A stretch of 64,000 nt of DNA from Myxococcus sp046520405 (GCA_046520405.1 JBKGHI010000013.1:1-64000), one strand, 5' to 3'; shown: positions 35,089 through 44,503, numbered from the stretch's first letter. Notes: generated by a model from the letters alone, not told the origin. Numbers and translations are program-made.

Positions 35089-36905
35089 TGCGCGCGGTCC
35101 TTCTCTTCGCAGTGGGGTTTCTCACGATGCTTCCCGAATCCGCCGACGCCCGCCCCAAGGCCGCCGCCACGCTGCACGCGCTCATCCAGCAGGAGTGGCA
35201 GTACCAGTTGGAGCACAGCCCGACCTACGCGTCGGCGCAGGGGGACCGGCGCTGGAACGACCGTTGGGATGACCTGAGCCTGAAGGCCATCGAGGCGGAC
35301 CACCAGCACAACCTCCAGGTGCTGGCGAAGCTGAAGGCGCTGGACCGCAAGGCGCTCTCCGCCGCGGACCAGCTCAACTACGACTTGTTCCGCCGCGACT
35401 ACGAGACGTGGGTGGAGGAGCACCGCTTCAAGACGTACCTGATGCCGGTGAACCACATGGGCGGCATCCCGGAGGGCATCAAGCAGCCGCCGGGCGTGCA
35501 GACGGCCTACCAGCTCGCGGACACCCTGCGCTTCGCGACGGTGAAGGACTACGAGGACTGGGTGGCCCGGCTCCAGGGCTTCGGCGCCTACGTGGACCAG
35601 GTGCTGGCGCTCCTGCGCGAGGGACTGCGGCAGCAGCGCATCCACCCCAAGGTGGTGCTCCAGCGGATTCCGCCGCAGGTGGCGAAGCAGCTCGTGGCGG
35701 ACCCGGCGGACAGCGGCTTCTTCGCGCCCTTCCGCCGCTTCCCCCAGGGCATCTCCCCGGCGGAGCAGCAGCGGCTGACCCAGGCGGGACGCGAGGCGAT
35801 TGCGAAGGGCGTGCTCCCCGCGCTCAAGCGCTTCCACATGTTCCTCACCGAGGAGTACGTCCCGAAGGGCACGGACGCGGTGGGCATCTCGCAGCTCCCC
35901 GGCGGCGCGGAGCTGTACGACTTCCTCGCGCGCAAGTTCACCACCACGGGCCTGAGCGCGGAGGAGATTCACAAGCTCGGCCTGTCCGAGGTGAAGCGCC
36001 TGCGCTCGGAGATGGAGGCGGTGAAGACCCAGACGGGCTTCAAGGGCTCGCTGGCGGAGTTCTTCCGTTTCCTGCGGACGGACGCGCGCTTCTATGCGCG
36101 GGATGGGGACGAGCTGTTGATGCGCTACCGGGCCCTGTCCAAGCGCATCGACCCGTTGCTGGTGCGGCTCTTCAAGACGCTGCCCCGCCAGCCCTACGGA
36201 GTCGAGCCGACGCCCGAGGCCATGGCCCCGGACGCGACGACGGGTTTCTACTACCCCGGCGCGTCGGATGGCTCGCGGCCGGGCACGTACCTGGTGAACC
36301 TGTACCGGCCGGAGACGCGTCCCCTGTGGGAGATGGTCCCGCTCACGCTGCACGAAGCGGTGCCCGGTCATCACCTCCAGACAGCCCTGGCCGCGGAACA
36401 GCCCGCGCTGCCCGAGTTCCGCCGCTTCGGTTACTACGTGGCCTATGGCGAAGGCTGGGCGCTCTACTGCGAGACGCTGGGCGACGAATTGGGGCTGTAC
36501 GCCAACCCCTACGACAAGTTCGGCCAGCTCGCCTACGACATGTGGCGCGCGGTGCGGCTCGTCGTGGACACCGGCATGCACGTGAAGCAGTGGACGCGGC
36601 AGCAGGCGCTCGACTTCTTCATGGCGAACTCGCCGCGCCAGGAGCTGGACACCACCAACGAGATTGACCGCTACCTCGCCTGGCCGGGGCAGGCGCTGGC
36701 GTACAAGGTGGGGCAGCTCAAGATTCGCGAGCTGCGCACGCGCGCGGAGCAGGCCCTGGGGGCTCGCTTCGACGTGCGCGAGTTCCACGACGTGGTGCTG
36801 CTCGACGGCGCCTTGCCGCTGGACATCCTGGAGGCGCGGGTGCAGGCGTGGGTGGCGGCGCGGCAGCAAGGTGCCGCCACGTCGAAGCCTCAGCGCTCGC
36901 CCTGA
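35088..36905 (+). CDS. DUF885-family exported metallopeptidase-like protein
   Basis: 605 residues from ATG 35088, which overlaps the SNF2 stop. The N-terminus is a signal peptide (MRAVLLFAVGFLTMLPESAD, cleavage near ADA). DUF885 hallmarks are HEAVPGHHLQ near residue 421 (HExxxGHH, likely zinc ligands), GEGWALYCETLGDELG and the C-terminal YLAWPGQALAYKVGQLKI. The family is related to M32-type carboxypeptidases, and characterised members cleave peptides. Length is typical. Coupling to the SNF2 ATPase gene is probably positional, because the products act in different compartments. Confidence 0.87.
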   Translation: MRAVLLFAVGFLTMLPESADARPKAAATLHALIQQEWQYQLEHSPTYASAQGDRRWNDRWDDLSLKAIEADHQHNLQVLAKLKALDRKALSAADQLNYDLFRRDYETWVEEHRFKTYLMPVNHMGGIPEGIKQPPGVQTAYQLADTLRFATVKDYEDWVARLQGFGAYVDQVLALLREGLRQQRIHPKVVLQRIPPQVAKQLVADPADSGFFAPFRRFPQGISPAEQQRLTQAGREAIAKGVLPALKRFHMFLTEEYVPKGTDAVGISQLPGGAELYDFLARKFTTTGLSAEEIHKLGLSEVKRLRSEMEAVKTQTGFKGSLAEFFRFLRTDARFYARDGDELLMRYRALSKRIDPLLVRLFKTLPRQPYGVEPTPEAMAPDATTGFYYPGASDGSRPGTYLVNLYRPETRPLWEMVPLTLHEAVPGHHLQTALAAEQPALPEFRRFGYYVAYGEGWALYCETLGDELGLYANPYDKFGQLAYDMWRAVRLVVDTGMHVKQWTRQQALDFFMANSPRQELDTTNEIDRYLAWPGQALAYKVGQLKIRELRTRAEQALGARFDVREFHDVVLLDGALPLDILEARVQAWVAARQQGAATSKPQRSP

Positions 36906-36921
36906 ATGGCGCGCGGCGGCG

Positions 36922-38187
36922 TCACGGCGCGGGCGCGGGCTTCGCCAGCCGGCCGTGCTTCTTCATCGCCTGGATGAGCCGGTCCTGGGGCAGGCCGAAG
37001 ACTCGGCTGCCCTCCGCACCCGTCATCGTGTCTGAGGCCAGCATCGAGTTGAGGATGGCCTCCTGCGTGGCCTGGATGGTGGCCTCGAAGAGCGGCGTCA
37101 TCCGCTCGTTGTCCAGCGCGGAGACGCTGGCCACGGATTGGCCAGCGGGCGGCTTCAGCCGCTGCGTGGAGAAGGCCACGAAGATGTCGCCGGAGGAGTT
37201 CGCGCCCAGGCCGCCCATCTTCCCGATGCCCAGCGGCACGCGCTTCGCCAGCCGCTCCAGTTGATGCGGCAGCAGCGGCGCGTCCGTCGCCACCACCACG
37301 ATGATGGAGCCGGCGCCCTCGGGCGTGCGGGGCTGGGGGTCGCCGCGCGACGCCGCGCAGGCCGGCAGGTTCTTGAACATGCCGGGGCTGGGCTTCTTGG
37401 GCCCGGTGTAGCAGGGGCGCAGGTCGCTGATCTCCTCGCCCACGGGCACCCCCTCCACGGTGAAGAGGTGGCGCGCGCCGTAGTTGCACTGCAACAGCAC
37501 GCCCACGGTGTAGCCGCCCTCGGACTCGGGCAGCTTGCGTGACGCCGTGCCGATGCCCGCCTTGAAGCTGTGGCACACCATGCCCGTGCCGCCGCCCACC
37601 GAGCCCTCCGCGACCGGGCCTCCCTTGGCGCTGTCGAGCGCGCGGTGCGCGTGCGCCGGCTTCACGTGGAAGCCATAGATGTCATTGAGCAGGCCGTCCC
37701 ACGTCTCCGCGACGACAGGCAGCCCCAGCTCCCACTCCAGCCCGCGCTTCATCGCCCAGGAGATGACGGAGTCGCGGACGGTGCCCACGTCATTGGTGTT
37801 GGTGAGCATCACGGGACCGGCGAGCTGCCCGGCTTCGGTGAGCCAGTGCGAGCCCGTCATCTCGCCGTTGCCGTTGAGCGCATAGATGGCGGCGAAGACG
37901 TCCTCGGACACGCCGTCCTTGCCGCGCGGTAGCACGGCGGTGACGCCGGTGCGCACCGCGCCTTTGCCTCGTGGGCCCTTGGTGTCTCCCGAAATCACCG
38001 TCGTGTGGCCCACCTCCACGCCGGACACGTCGGTGATGGCGTTGTTCGGGCCCGACTGGCCTCCGAAGGTGATGCCCAGGTCACGGGCGCGGGGCCTTGT
38101 CTGGGGGGACTGCGCTTCCGCGGGTGCGGACCCCAGCGACAGACAAGACACGGCGCCCAGGAGCAGTGAGAGACGGAAGGGGTTCAT
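36922..38187 (-). CDS. P1 family peptidase (DmpA/S58-type aminopeptidase), exported
   Basis: 421 residues with a signal peptide (MNPFRLSLLLGAVSCLSLGS...EAQ). It has the S58/DmpA fold pattern: NAITDVSGVEVGHTTV at the N-terminus, TGVTAVLPRG, NGNGEMTGSHW, GSVGGGTGMVCHSFKAGIG, and the self-cleavage site with the catalytic serine in EGAGSIIVVVATDAPLLPHQ. The C-terminal half has GLGANSSGDIFVAFST. These enzymes mature by autocleavage before the Ser and remove N-terminal residues from peptides or amides. It is convergent with the DUF885 gene (16 bases between). Confidence 0.9.
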   Translation of the reverse strand: MNPFRLSLLLGAVSCLSLGSAPAEAQSPQTRPRARDLGITFGGQSGPNNAITDVSGVEVGHTTVISGDTKGPRGKGAVRTGVTAVLPRGKDGVSEDVFAAIYALNGNGEMTGSHWLTEAGQLAGPVMLTNTNDVGTVRDSVISWAMKRGLEWELGLPVVAETWDGLLNDIYGFHVKPAHAHRALDSAKGGPVAEGSVGGGTGMVCHSFKAGIGTASRKLPESEGGYTVGVLLQCNYGARHLFTVEGVPVGEEISDLRPCYTGPKKPSPGMFKNLPACAASRGDPQPRTPEGAGSIIVVVATDAPLLPHQLERLAKRVPLGIGKMGGLGANSSGDIFVAFSTQRLKPPAGQSVASVSALDNERMTPLFEATIQATQEAILNSMLASDTMTGAEGSRVFGLPQDRLIQAMKKHGRLAKPAPAP

Positions 38188-38311
38188 GGCTCGGCGTCAT
38201 ATCGCGGCCCCGGTAGGCGGCCCAGCCGGAGGTCCAGTCTGGCCACGCGGCGGGCCTCCCTGCCAGAATGCCGCTGGGTTCCATTGCCGTCGGGAGGCTG
38301 TCGGGTCGCGC

Positions 38312-39979
38312 ATGGCTGAACACGAAGACCTCGAGGCACTGAGGCGCAAGGCGCGGCCGGATGACCTCGCCTCCCTCCGGCGGTTGGATGCCGCGCTGGT
38401 CCGGTCGGGCTACCAGGTCCAGGGCAAGACGGTCCGCGAGTGGATTGCCGAGTTCCCGAAGGACCGTATCCGTTGGTTCGACGGCAGGGATGCCAGCGAT
38501 CGGGTGTGCGAAGCGGGGCTCGCGGCAGTGCCCGCGCTCATGGAGGCCCTGGCCGGCGCGGAGCACGAGTCCTCCTGGCAGGGTTCGCTCAACATGCGCG
38601 GGCAGTGTGTCGCGGCGCTGGGCACCATCGAACCGCTTCCCACCTGCGCGATTCCCGCGCTCCTCGGTGCGCTCCGTCAGCCCGGTGCGAGGGCCCATCG
38701 GATGGCGCTCGCGGTGCTGGCTCGGATGCGCCCACACGCGACCCCCGCCGCCCTGCGCGCCGTCCTGCAGTGTCTGCGACAGAAGGGCGATCTGCCCATG
38801 CGCCTGCATGCGGCGAAGGTGCTCGCGGCGATGCAGGACCCGTTGCCAGAGGAGGTCCGTGCCGTGGGGCTGTCACTCCTCGGAGAGGCCCACCACGCCT
38901 TGCGCCGGGAGGGGCTCCTGGTTGTCGCTCGATTCCCGCGCGACGAAGCGGTCCTCACCGCGCTGGAGGAACAGGCCGTCCTCGACGATGAGAATCGGCT
39001 CGAGGCGCTGCGCGTGTTGTCCATGCTGGCGCCGTCCCGCGCGATTCCCAGACTGCTCGAACTGGCGAGCAACGCGAGGAAGCGCCAGCAGGAGGGCCCG
39101 CCTCCGCCTTCCTGGCGAGGCCCGCTCGGTGAGACCCAACGGAGCGAAGACGGGAAGCGAGCCCTCTTGTACATCGGCGGGCTGGGTGCCCGGGGCGCGG
39201 AGGCGCTGGCATCGCTCGACGCGCTGCGGGCCGTCGAACTCCTGTCGCCCTATGTGGATGCCGTCATCGACGACATCACGCGCGCGGTGCTTCGCCAGCA
39301 AGCTCCGCCCTTGCGGACGGACCGCTTCAAGGAGCCGCTGTGCGCCGCGCTCCTGGCGGACGTCGCGTGGCCGGTGGAGCGCGCCGAGGAGCCGTCCCAG
39401 GCGCTGCGCCCGTGGCTCACGGCCCTGGCCGCCTTCGGTCCGGAGGTGAGGGTGCGCGTGGCGCTGGCCGCCGCGCGACACGTGCTGTGGCTGTGGGAGT
39501 CCCAGGACCCGAACAACGACTACTCCCGCTGCACCATCATGGCCATGGACCGTTGGGTCATTGAGCCCACGGAGGCGCACGCGGCAGAGGTGATTGGCAT
39601 GGGGGACTTCATCCCCAGTCAGTTCTCCGCAGCGGACGCGTTCTCCGCCGCCTGGTCGGTGAACTACTGCATGCATTGCGTTCCCCGGCCGGCCGCGTCT
39701 TCCGTGCCGGTCCGGCCTGACGAGGAGGACCCCCTGTTCGCCTGCGTCCACGCCGCTTGCAGGGCGCTGAGCCGCCGCTCGGTCATCACCTGGGCGTTCG
39801 GGACCAGCCAGGCGTCGTCGGAGCCGCTCACGCCACAGGACGCGGCACGCGAAATCCACCGCGCCATCGTGGACGAGGTGCTCCCCTGGGCCTGTGGCGA
39901 TTGGGACCCCGTGAAGGACACGCCCGGGCTGCGCGCGGCGATGCGCGCGAACGGCTGGCGTGTGCCCTCGGCAACCTGA
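38312..39979 (+). CDS. HEAT-repeat protein
   Basis: 555 residues from ATG 38312 (MAEHEDLEALRRKARPDD); the frame is open upstream into the neighbouring gene's territory but lacks coding character there. Several alpha-helical HEAT-like repeats are visible between residues 70 and 260 (AIPALLGALRQPGARAHRMA, PAALRAVLQCLRQKGDLPMR, AIPRLLELASNA). The C-terminal 300 residues are mostly helical and not recognised, containing Trp-rich RHVLWLWESQDPNND and CMHCVP. No signal peptide is apparent. HEAT proteins act as scaffolds; the partner is unknown. Confidence 0.72.
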   Translation: MAEHEDLEALRRKARPDDLASLRRLDAALVRSGYQVQGKTVREWIAEFPKDRIRWFDGRDASDRVCEAGLAAVPALMEALAGAEHESSWQGSLNMRGQCVAALGTIEPLPTCAIPALLGALRQPGARAHRMALAVLARMRPHATPAALRAVLQCLRQKGDLPMRLHAAKVLAAMQDPLPEEVRAVGLSLLGEAHHALRREGLLVVARFPRDEAVLTALEEQAVLDDENRLEALRVLSMLAPSRAIPRLLELASNARKRQQEGPPPPSWRGPLGETQRSEDGKRALLYIGGLGARGAEALASLDALRAVELLSPYVDAVIDDITRAVLRQQAPPLRTDRFKEPLCAALLADVAWPVERAEEPSQALRPWLTALAAFGPEVRVRVALAAARHVLWLWESQDPNNDYSRCTIMAMDRWVIEPTEAHAAEVIGMGDFIPSQFSAADAFSAAWSVNYCMHCVPRPAASSVPVRPDEEDPLFACVHAACRALSRRSVITWAFGTSQASSEPLTPQDAAREIHRAIVDEVLPWACGDWDPVKDTPGLRAAMRANGWRVPSAT

Positions 39980-39992
39980 ACCCCTCGGGCTT

Positions 39993-40016
39993 GGCGGTCC
40001 GCGATATGGGACCGCC
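39993..40016 (+). terminator. Hairpin terminator after the HEAT-repeat gene
   Basis: A perfect 8-bp stem GGCGGTCC/GGACCGCC with an 8-base loop starts 13 bases after the stop codon. Confidence 0.5.
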
Positions 40017-40149
40017 GGGCCAGGAAGTGTGCACGGCGCCGCTTCAAGGGCGCGCGAGGGCCGCGCAGTGGGCTGACGGTCCGGGAGGACCGGTGACAAC
40101 CCGCTGTCGCCATGCCTGAGGTCCGGCCCCGCGAAGCGTGGGGGCGTCC

Positions 40150-41199
40150 ATGGTGAGGAGGGCAGGAGGGCGAGGGTGGCACGCGCTGCTCTGTGGGGCG
40201 TGTGTGCTGCTGACACATGTTGCCCGCGCGGACGGATGGCATGTGGAGTACGACGCGCCAGTCCCGCTCTTCCTGGCCCGCAGCTACATCCTCGACTCGC
40301 CCAACCGTATCCGCCGCCAGGGGTCGCCGAACTCGCCGGAGAAGCTCATCTTCGAGGCGCAGGTGGCGCCCAACCTCTTCCTGCCGCAGCTCCATCACGG
40401 CGACTTCACGCGGCCCGGTGGTGAGTACTTCCTGTCGCTCATCTTCACCCCGGCGGTGCAGCTCCGCATCATGGACACGGCGAGCGACCCCGTCATCCCG
40501 CCGTCTTTCATCGCGAAGGTGACGTTCCAGGTGGCGCACCTGCGGCCGTTGGCGAAGCCACGCGCGGAGGGCGCGGCGGCGCGGGGCCTGGCGCTGGCGC
40601 TCAACGTCATCGCGGCGCACTACTCGAATGGGGAGTCCGGGTCCTTCTACGGCAACCAGACGCGCGGCGAAGACGGGTGCACGCCCAAGGAAGGGCAGTT
40701 GCCGCTGAACGAGGTGTCCGGCAGCTTCACCACGAACCTCTTCCGCACGGAGCTCCACTCACGGCTGGCCTTCGACGTGGAGCCGGACCTGCGCAGCGTG
40801 TGGTTGGTGGGTGGGTTCGCTGCCCTGGAGCTGAACACCTCCATTGGCCCGGGACGCATCACCCGCTCCCAGCGGCGTGTCTACGGTGACGGACATTGGG
40901 CGGCCGGTGTCATGGGCCAGCGCACGTGGAGCAACCACCGCTTCCCGTTGGAGGTGTCCGTGTCACAGCCCTTCGGGGAGACACCGTCGCAGCGCGCCAC
41001 CTGGCAGGCCGAACTCGGCGCCTACCCCTGGTGGGGCGCGGGCTTCGGCGTCTTCGCGCGGTACGTGAAGGGGCAGGACTACTACAACATCCTGTTCCTG
41101 GAGCCCGTGGCGCTGTGGCAATTCGGGCTCGCCTTCGAGCTCAACCCGGGTGCCCGACTCCGAGCGGCCGAGGAGGGCCGGCCGCCCGGGTTCCCTTGA
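40150..41199 (+). CDS. Outer-membrane beta-barrel protein with HYSNG lipase-like motif
   Basis: 349 residues from ATG 40150, with a signal peptide (WHALLCGACVLLTHVARA). The mature protein alternates short amphipathic strands (GEYFLSLIFTPAVQLRIMD, AKVTFQVAHLRPL, SVWLVGGFAALELN, YYNILFLEPVALWQFGLAFE), as in an outer-membrane barrel. In the middle is NVIAAHYSNGESGSFYGNQ. H-x-S-N-G is the active-site pattern of outer-membrane phospholipase A, and HxSN also occurs in lipid A deacylase PagL. The family cannot be fixed by eye, but a membrane lipid hydrolase is a reasonable hypothesis. Barrel length suits 12 strands. Confidence 0.6.
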   Translation: MVRRAGGRGWHALLCGACVLLTHVARADGWHVEYDAPVPLFLARSYILDSPNRIRRQGSPNSPEKLIFEAQVAPNLFLPQLHHGDFTRPGGEYFLSLIFTPAVQLRIMDTASDPVIPPSFIAKVTFQVAHLRPLAKPRAEGAAARGLALALNVIAAHYSNGESGSFYGNQTRGEDGCTPKEGQLPLNEVSGSFTTNLFRTELHSRLAFDVEPDLRSVWLVGGFAALELNTSIGPGRITRSQRRVYGDGHWAAGVMGQRTWSNHRFPLEVSVSQPFGETPSQRATWQAELGAYPWWGAGFGVFARYVKGQDYYNILFLEPVALWQFGLAFELNPGARLRAAEEGRPPGFP

Positions 41200-41217
41200 G
41201 GCGAGCGGGCCCGCGCC

Positions 41218-42345
41218 TCAGGGCAGTCGCGCGTCCAACCAGGTCAGGTGCGCATCGACTGTCTCGGCCACCGCCTGGGCCTGCTCCGACGCGCTGGGGT
41301 CCGTGTAGGGATTGCCAATCTCCTTGTGCTTCCACTTCACCCAGGTCTGCTTGTACCAGCCCCAATCCAGATTCGTTCCCGTCGAAGGCGGCGTGCTGCC
41401 CGCGTAGCCGGAGAAGGCGCGGATGCCCGTGGCGGGCGCGACTTCCTGGCCGCCCACCACGTGGAAGATGTGGAGCCTGTCGCGGCGGGGGAACTGGGCC
41501 GTCAGGTTCGTGGCCCACGCGCCATAGAAGGTGCCCCAGGGCCGCACGGGGTTGTTGACCTTGCTGTCGAAGGTCCCCAGCTCTCCCTGGCTGTTGCGGC
41601 AGACGCCGTCGAATGACGACACGTAGATGTCGATGCCGTCGAGCGCCGTGTTCGCGCGCAGCCCCTGCGCAAGCCGCATCATCAAGCATCCGCCGCGCGA
41701 GCTGCCCGCCAGGTAGATGGCGCGCGTCTCCGGGCGGACCTGCGCCTGGAGCCAGTTCGTGAAGCCATTCACGATGCGCTGCTTCGTGTCGCTGTCGAAC
41801 AGGTGGTCGAAGTTGGCGTCGTTGATGACGGACAGGTACGTCCTGCCGCTGGGAAACCACCCCAGGGCGCGCAGCTTCATGGCCAGCGAACGGCCATCCA
41901 GGCTCACGTTGGGACAGGAGACGCTGTTACAGGAGGCGTCCCAGTTGGAGGTCTGCCCGGTGACGCCACTGGAGTGGCCGCTGCTCGAAATCTTCTGGCC
42001 CGCGGACATGACGACCAGGGCCTCGCGCACGCCGGGCGCGTCCACCTCCGCGATGCGGATGTTGTGGAGCGCCCCGTCGGAGGCGCCCGCCGCGCGGAAC
42101 TGCTCGAAGCCCGCCGCCGCTTGATAGGCCCCCGAGCCGTCCCTGTAGACAACGCGGCGGGACACCACTGTCTGGCTGCTGCCACTGGGGTAGCTCAGGG
42201 CCTGGGCCTGGGCTCCCGTCGCGTCGCCGGGCCCGGCTTCGGACCCGTCCAGCTCGCCCCCACAGCCCACGACGGCCCCTGTGAGCAGCAGGGCCAGCTT
42301 CAACCTGGAGAAGACACGACGCGCGACACTTCCGGTGCGGACCAT
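41218..42345 (-). CDS. Lipoprotein with alpha/beta-hydrolase-like nucleophile elbow
   Basis: 375 residues from ATG 42345 (GGAG upstream). The signal MVRTGSVARRVFSRLKLALL continues into TGAVVGC (Cys28, lipidation). The mature part has GREALVVMSAGQKISSSGHS-like strands, RAIYLAGSSRGGCLMMRLAQ (GxSxG nucleophile elbow) and a late FHVVGGQEVAPATG stretch that could carry an acidic residue. This suggests an exported esterase or peptidase fold, but no family is recognised. Four cysteines (CNSVSC and others) may form disulfides. It is convergent with the barrel gene, with 18 bases between. Confidence 0.6.
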   Translation of the reverse strand: MVRTGSVARRVFSRLKLALLLTGAVVGCGGELDGSEAGPGDATGAQAQALSYPSGSSQTVVSRRVVYRDGSGAYQAAAGFEQFRAAGASDGALHNIRIAEVDAPGVREALVVMSAGQKISSSGHSSGVTGQTSNWDASCNSVSCPNVSLDGRSLAMKLRALGWFPSGRTYLSVINDANFDHLFDSDTKQRIVNGFTNWLQAQVRPETRAIYLAGSSRGGCLMMRLAQGLRANTALDGIDIYVSSFDGVCRNSQGELGTFDSKVNNPVRPWGTFYGAWATNLTAQFPRRDRLHIFHVVGGQEVAPATGIRAFSGYAGSTPPSTGTNLDWGWYKQTWVKWKHKEIGNPYTDPSASEQAQAVAETVDAHLTWLDARLP

Positions 42346-42420
42346 GGTGGTGTGCTCCGAGGGCGGATGGAGGTGCGGCAGCTCGCCCTGGGCGCGCCCC
42401 CTGGGGCCCAGGGCGAAAGC

Positions 42421-42801
42421 TCAGGGCACGCTCACGGTGGCTCGGGCCAGGGCGAGCCAGGAGTTGCGCCGGCCCGGGTCCTCCAGCGGCGCGGTGTCGT
42501 AGCGCTGGGCATACCCGGCGGTGAAGGACTCCATGCCCGTGGCGTCGTTCGGCGACGTGGGCCAGTTGAGCAGGGCGATGGCGCCGACATTCACGTTGCT
42601 GTTGCTCCCGAAGTACGAGTTGTCGAGGCGCTCGTCCTCCGTCACCGTCAGGCCGATGCGGTGGCGGTTGGTGAGAAGCCTGGGGACGGTGCTGGTAGTA
42701 CCATCCGGCCCGGGGAGCTCCTCCCCCGAACCGTCTGAGGGGGAGCCGGAGCAGCCCACGAACGCGAGCCGGGCGAACAGGGGCCGCAGGGATGCGTGCA
42801 T
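42421..42801 (-). CDS. Small hypothetical lipoprotein
   Basis: 126 residues from ATG 42801. MHASLRPLFARLAFVGC is a short lipoprotein signal with Cys17; the hydrophobic core is brief, so the start is moderately uncertain. The rest (GIALTVTEDE-like RIGLTVTEDERLDNSYFGSN, then VNVGAIALLNWPTSPNDATG) is not recognised. The frame is open upstream to 43068, but that part lacks a convincing start. It lies 75 bases upstream of the hydrolase-like lipoprotein on the same strand and may form an operon with it. Confidence 0.5.
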   Translation of the reverse strand: MHASLRPLFARLAFVGCSGSPSDGSGEELPGPDGTTSTVPRLLTNRHRIGLTVTEDERLDNSYFGSNSNVNVGAIALLNWPTSPNDATGMESFTAGYAQRYDTAPLEDPGRRNSWLALARATVSVP

Positions 42802-43089
42802 GGCCGGGCTTCTATCATGCTGGGTGCTTCGTCGCAGGGGGCCGCCGCTCCCAATGGCTTCGGGAGCGGCGGTGGATGCGACCTGGGTGCCGCTCGCGTT
42901 CGTCAGCCGCCGGCAGCTGTCGCCGGGCGTGTACGCGTTTCTCAATCCGCGGGTTCCTACGGTGGTCCAGGCGAGGTTGTCGCTGCATGGAAAGGAGCAG
43001 TGATTGTCGGGGCCGCGCGCATGCGCAGCCACGGCCGGTCGGACAACGGGAGGATGGGCCCTCCCCACCGCCTTCGCTAGGGTTCCGGC

Positions 43090-43404
43090 ATGCGGCTCAC
43101 CGCTCTGCTCTCGTTGATGCTTCTCGCCGGCTGCACGTCGAAGGGCCCGCAGCCGGGCAAGGACTACAGCGTCAAGGCCGATGGATGGCCGACGGAGTAC
43201 TACATCGCTTGCGGTTGTGGCTGTTGTGCCTCCAACTCACTCCCAGACACCGTGGAATGCGTCTACCGCGAGGATGGAGGCAGTCTGGAGAAAGTTCAGG
43301 CGCAAGATGAAGCAGCAGCCCGTGCCCCCATTTGCAGGAGAGTGGGCTGCTCGTTTCCCGTGATGTACGTGTATTGTGTCAAGCAGCGGGGCTTCTTCCT
43401 CTGA
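43090..43404 (+). CDS. Small cysteine-rich lipoprotein
   Basis: 104 residues. MRLTALLSLMLLAGC is a clear lipoprotein signal (Cys15). The mature protein contains eight further cysteines, arranged CGCGCC near residue 43, then single or paired cysteines at VEC, IC, GC and YC, so it is probably disulfide-stabilised or metal-binding outside the cytoplasm. Family not recognised. It is convergent with the Omp85-type gene (22 bases between). Confidence 0.6.
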   Translation: MRLTALLSLMLLAGCTSKGPQPGKDYSVKADGWPTEYYIACGCGCCASNSLPDTVECVYREDGGSLEKVQAQDEAAARAPICRRVGCSFPVMYVYCVKQRGFFL

Positions 43405-43426
43405 GCCGAGGTTCGTGAAGCTCGAG

Positions 43427-44494
43427 CTAGAACGCTTCGCCCACGTTCAGATAGAAGCTCGGCTCATTGCCGTAGGCGACATCGAGCCGGATATTGACCG
43501 GCACGTCTGTCATTGGCGCGAAGCGCAGACCCACGCCGGCTGCGGGCTTGATGTCGCGCGCATCGAGGTCGCGTGGACTGCGCGCCACCGTCGCCGCGGA
43601 CACGAAGGCCACGCCGCCCAGGCGCCAGAAGAGGGGCGCGCGGTACTCCACCTGTGCGCCCAGATGCTGGCGCTCGCGGAAGCGGCCCTCCAGGTAGCCC
43701 CGGCTCAGCTCCATGCCGCCCAGCCGGCCGGTGTCATAGAAGGGCGGTTCGCCGTCGCGCAGGTCGACGAGCCCCTGCATCGCCAGCACGTGCCGCTGGC
43801 CCCAGGGGAGCGTGAGGTAGCGCCGGACATCCAGCCGGAGCACATCGAAGACAAAGTCGGAGCCCCACGCGCCCCGGGCCCGGCGCAGGTTGAGCCGCGC
43901 CAGCACGCCCGTCACCGGATTGAGCGTGTTGTCTCGCGAGTCGTAAAGCGCACTGAGTCCGAATTGGACTGTCGACCCACCCTCGGCGCCTGTCATGAGC
44001 CGCACCGCCCCGTCCTCCGCCACATGGGTGAAGCGCGCGTGCTGATAGCGCACGGTGGGGCCAACATAGAAGCGAGGCGCGACGCGCCACTTCGGGCTCA
44101 GCTCGAGTTCGAGGAAGATGGGGGTGAAGTCCTCCTCGGCCTCCACCCGCGTGCGCGCGCCCATGCCGAAGAAGCGGTCCGGGAAGCGCGCCGCGCTGGC
44201 GGTGGCCGTCAGGTTCAGCCGGTCGTCGAGGAGATTCACGTCGGGCTGGAGGAGGAGGGTGAACTGGCCCCGTGTGCTCGCGGCGGCGGCCAGCATCACC
44301 TGGGACTCCCGGCCCCCGCGTGACGGCGGAGGTTGATAGACGAGCGACGCCGCGCCGCCCAGGAGGAAGCTCGTCTCCGGCTGGTACGCGGGCAGCACGA
44401 AGGGGACGACGCTGAACCGCCCCTCGGGAGCGGGGGGCTCCTCGGGTGTGGCCACGAGGAGGACGCCGAGGACGGCCGTGAGGAGCGGTGTCAT
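43427..44494 (-). CDS. Omp85/BamA-superfamily outer-membrane barrel protein
   Basis: 355 residues with a signal peptide (MTPLLTAVLGVLLVATP). The body is the surface-antigen (D15) barrel without POTRA domains: PETSFLLGGAASLVY, DRFFGMGARTRVEAEEDFTP, GLSALYDSRDNTLNPVTGVL (typical barrel strand with DxRDN), and GGMELSRGYLEGRFRERQHL, corresponding to the conserved RG(Y/F) L6 motif. It ends in aromatic Phe (NVGEAF), a BAM-recognition feature. Short POTRA-less members occur widely; substrate unknown. It is 9 bases downstream of the hydrolase gene and probably co-transcribed with it. Confidence 0.8.
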   Translation of the reverse strand: MTPLLTAVLGVLLVATPEEPPAPEGRFSVVPFVLPAYQPETSFLLGGAASLVYQPPPSRGGRESQVMLAAAASTRGQFTLLLQPDVNLLDDRLNLTATASAARFPDRFFGMGARTRVEAEEDFTPIFLELELSPKWRVAPRFYVGPTVRYQHARFTHVAEDGAVRLMTGAEGGSTVQFGLSALYDSRDNTLNPVTGVLARLNLRRARGAWGSDFVFDVLRLDVRRYLTLPWGQRHVLAMQGLVDLRDGEPPFYDTGRLGGMELSRGYLEGRFRERQHLGAQVEYRAPLFWRLGGVAFVSAATVARSPRDLDARDIKPAAGVGLRFAPMTDVPVNIRLDVAYGNEPSFYLNVGEAF

Positions 44495-44503
44495 GGCGCA
44501 AGC

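Noticed and set aside
42802..43089. A plus-strand frame ending at 43003 (VDATWVPLAFVSRRQLSPGV and onward) and the upstream extension of the small lipoprotein frame on the minus strand
   Set aside because: Both strands look partly coding here, but neither has a good start and ribosome-binding site within the 288 bases, so no gene was called.
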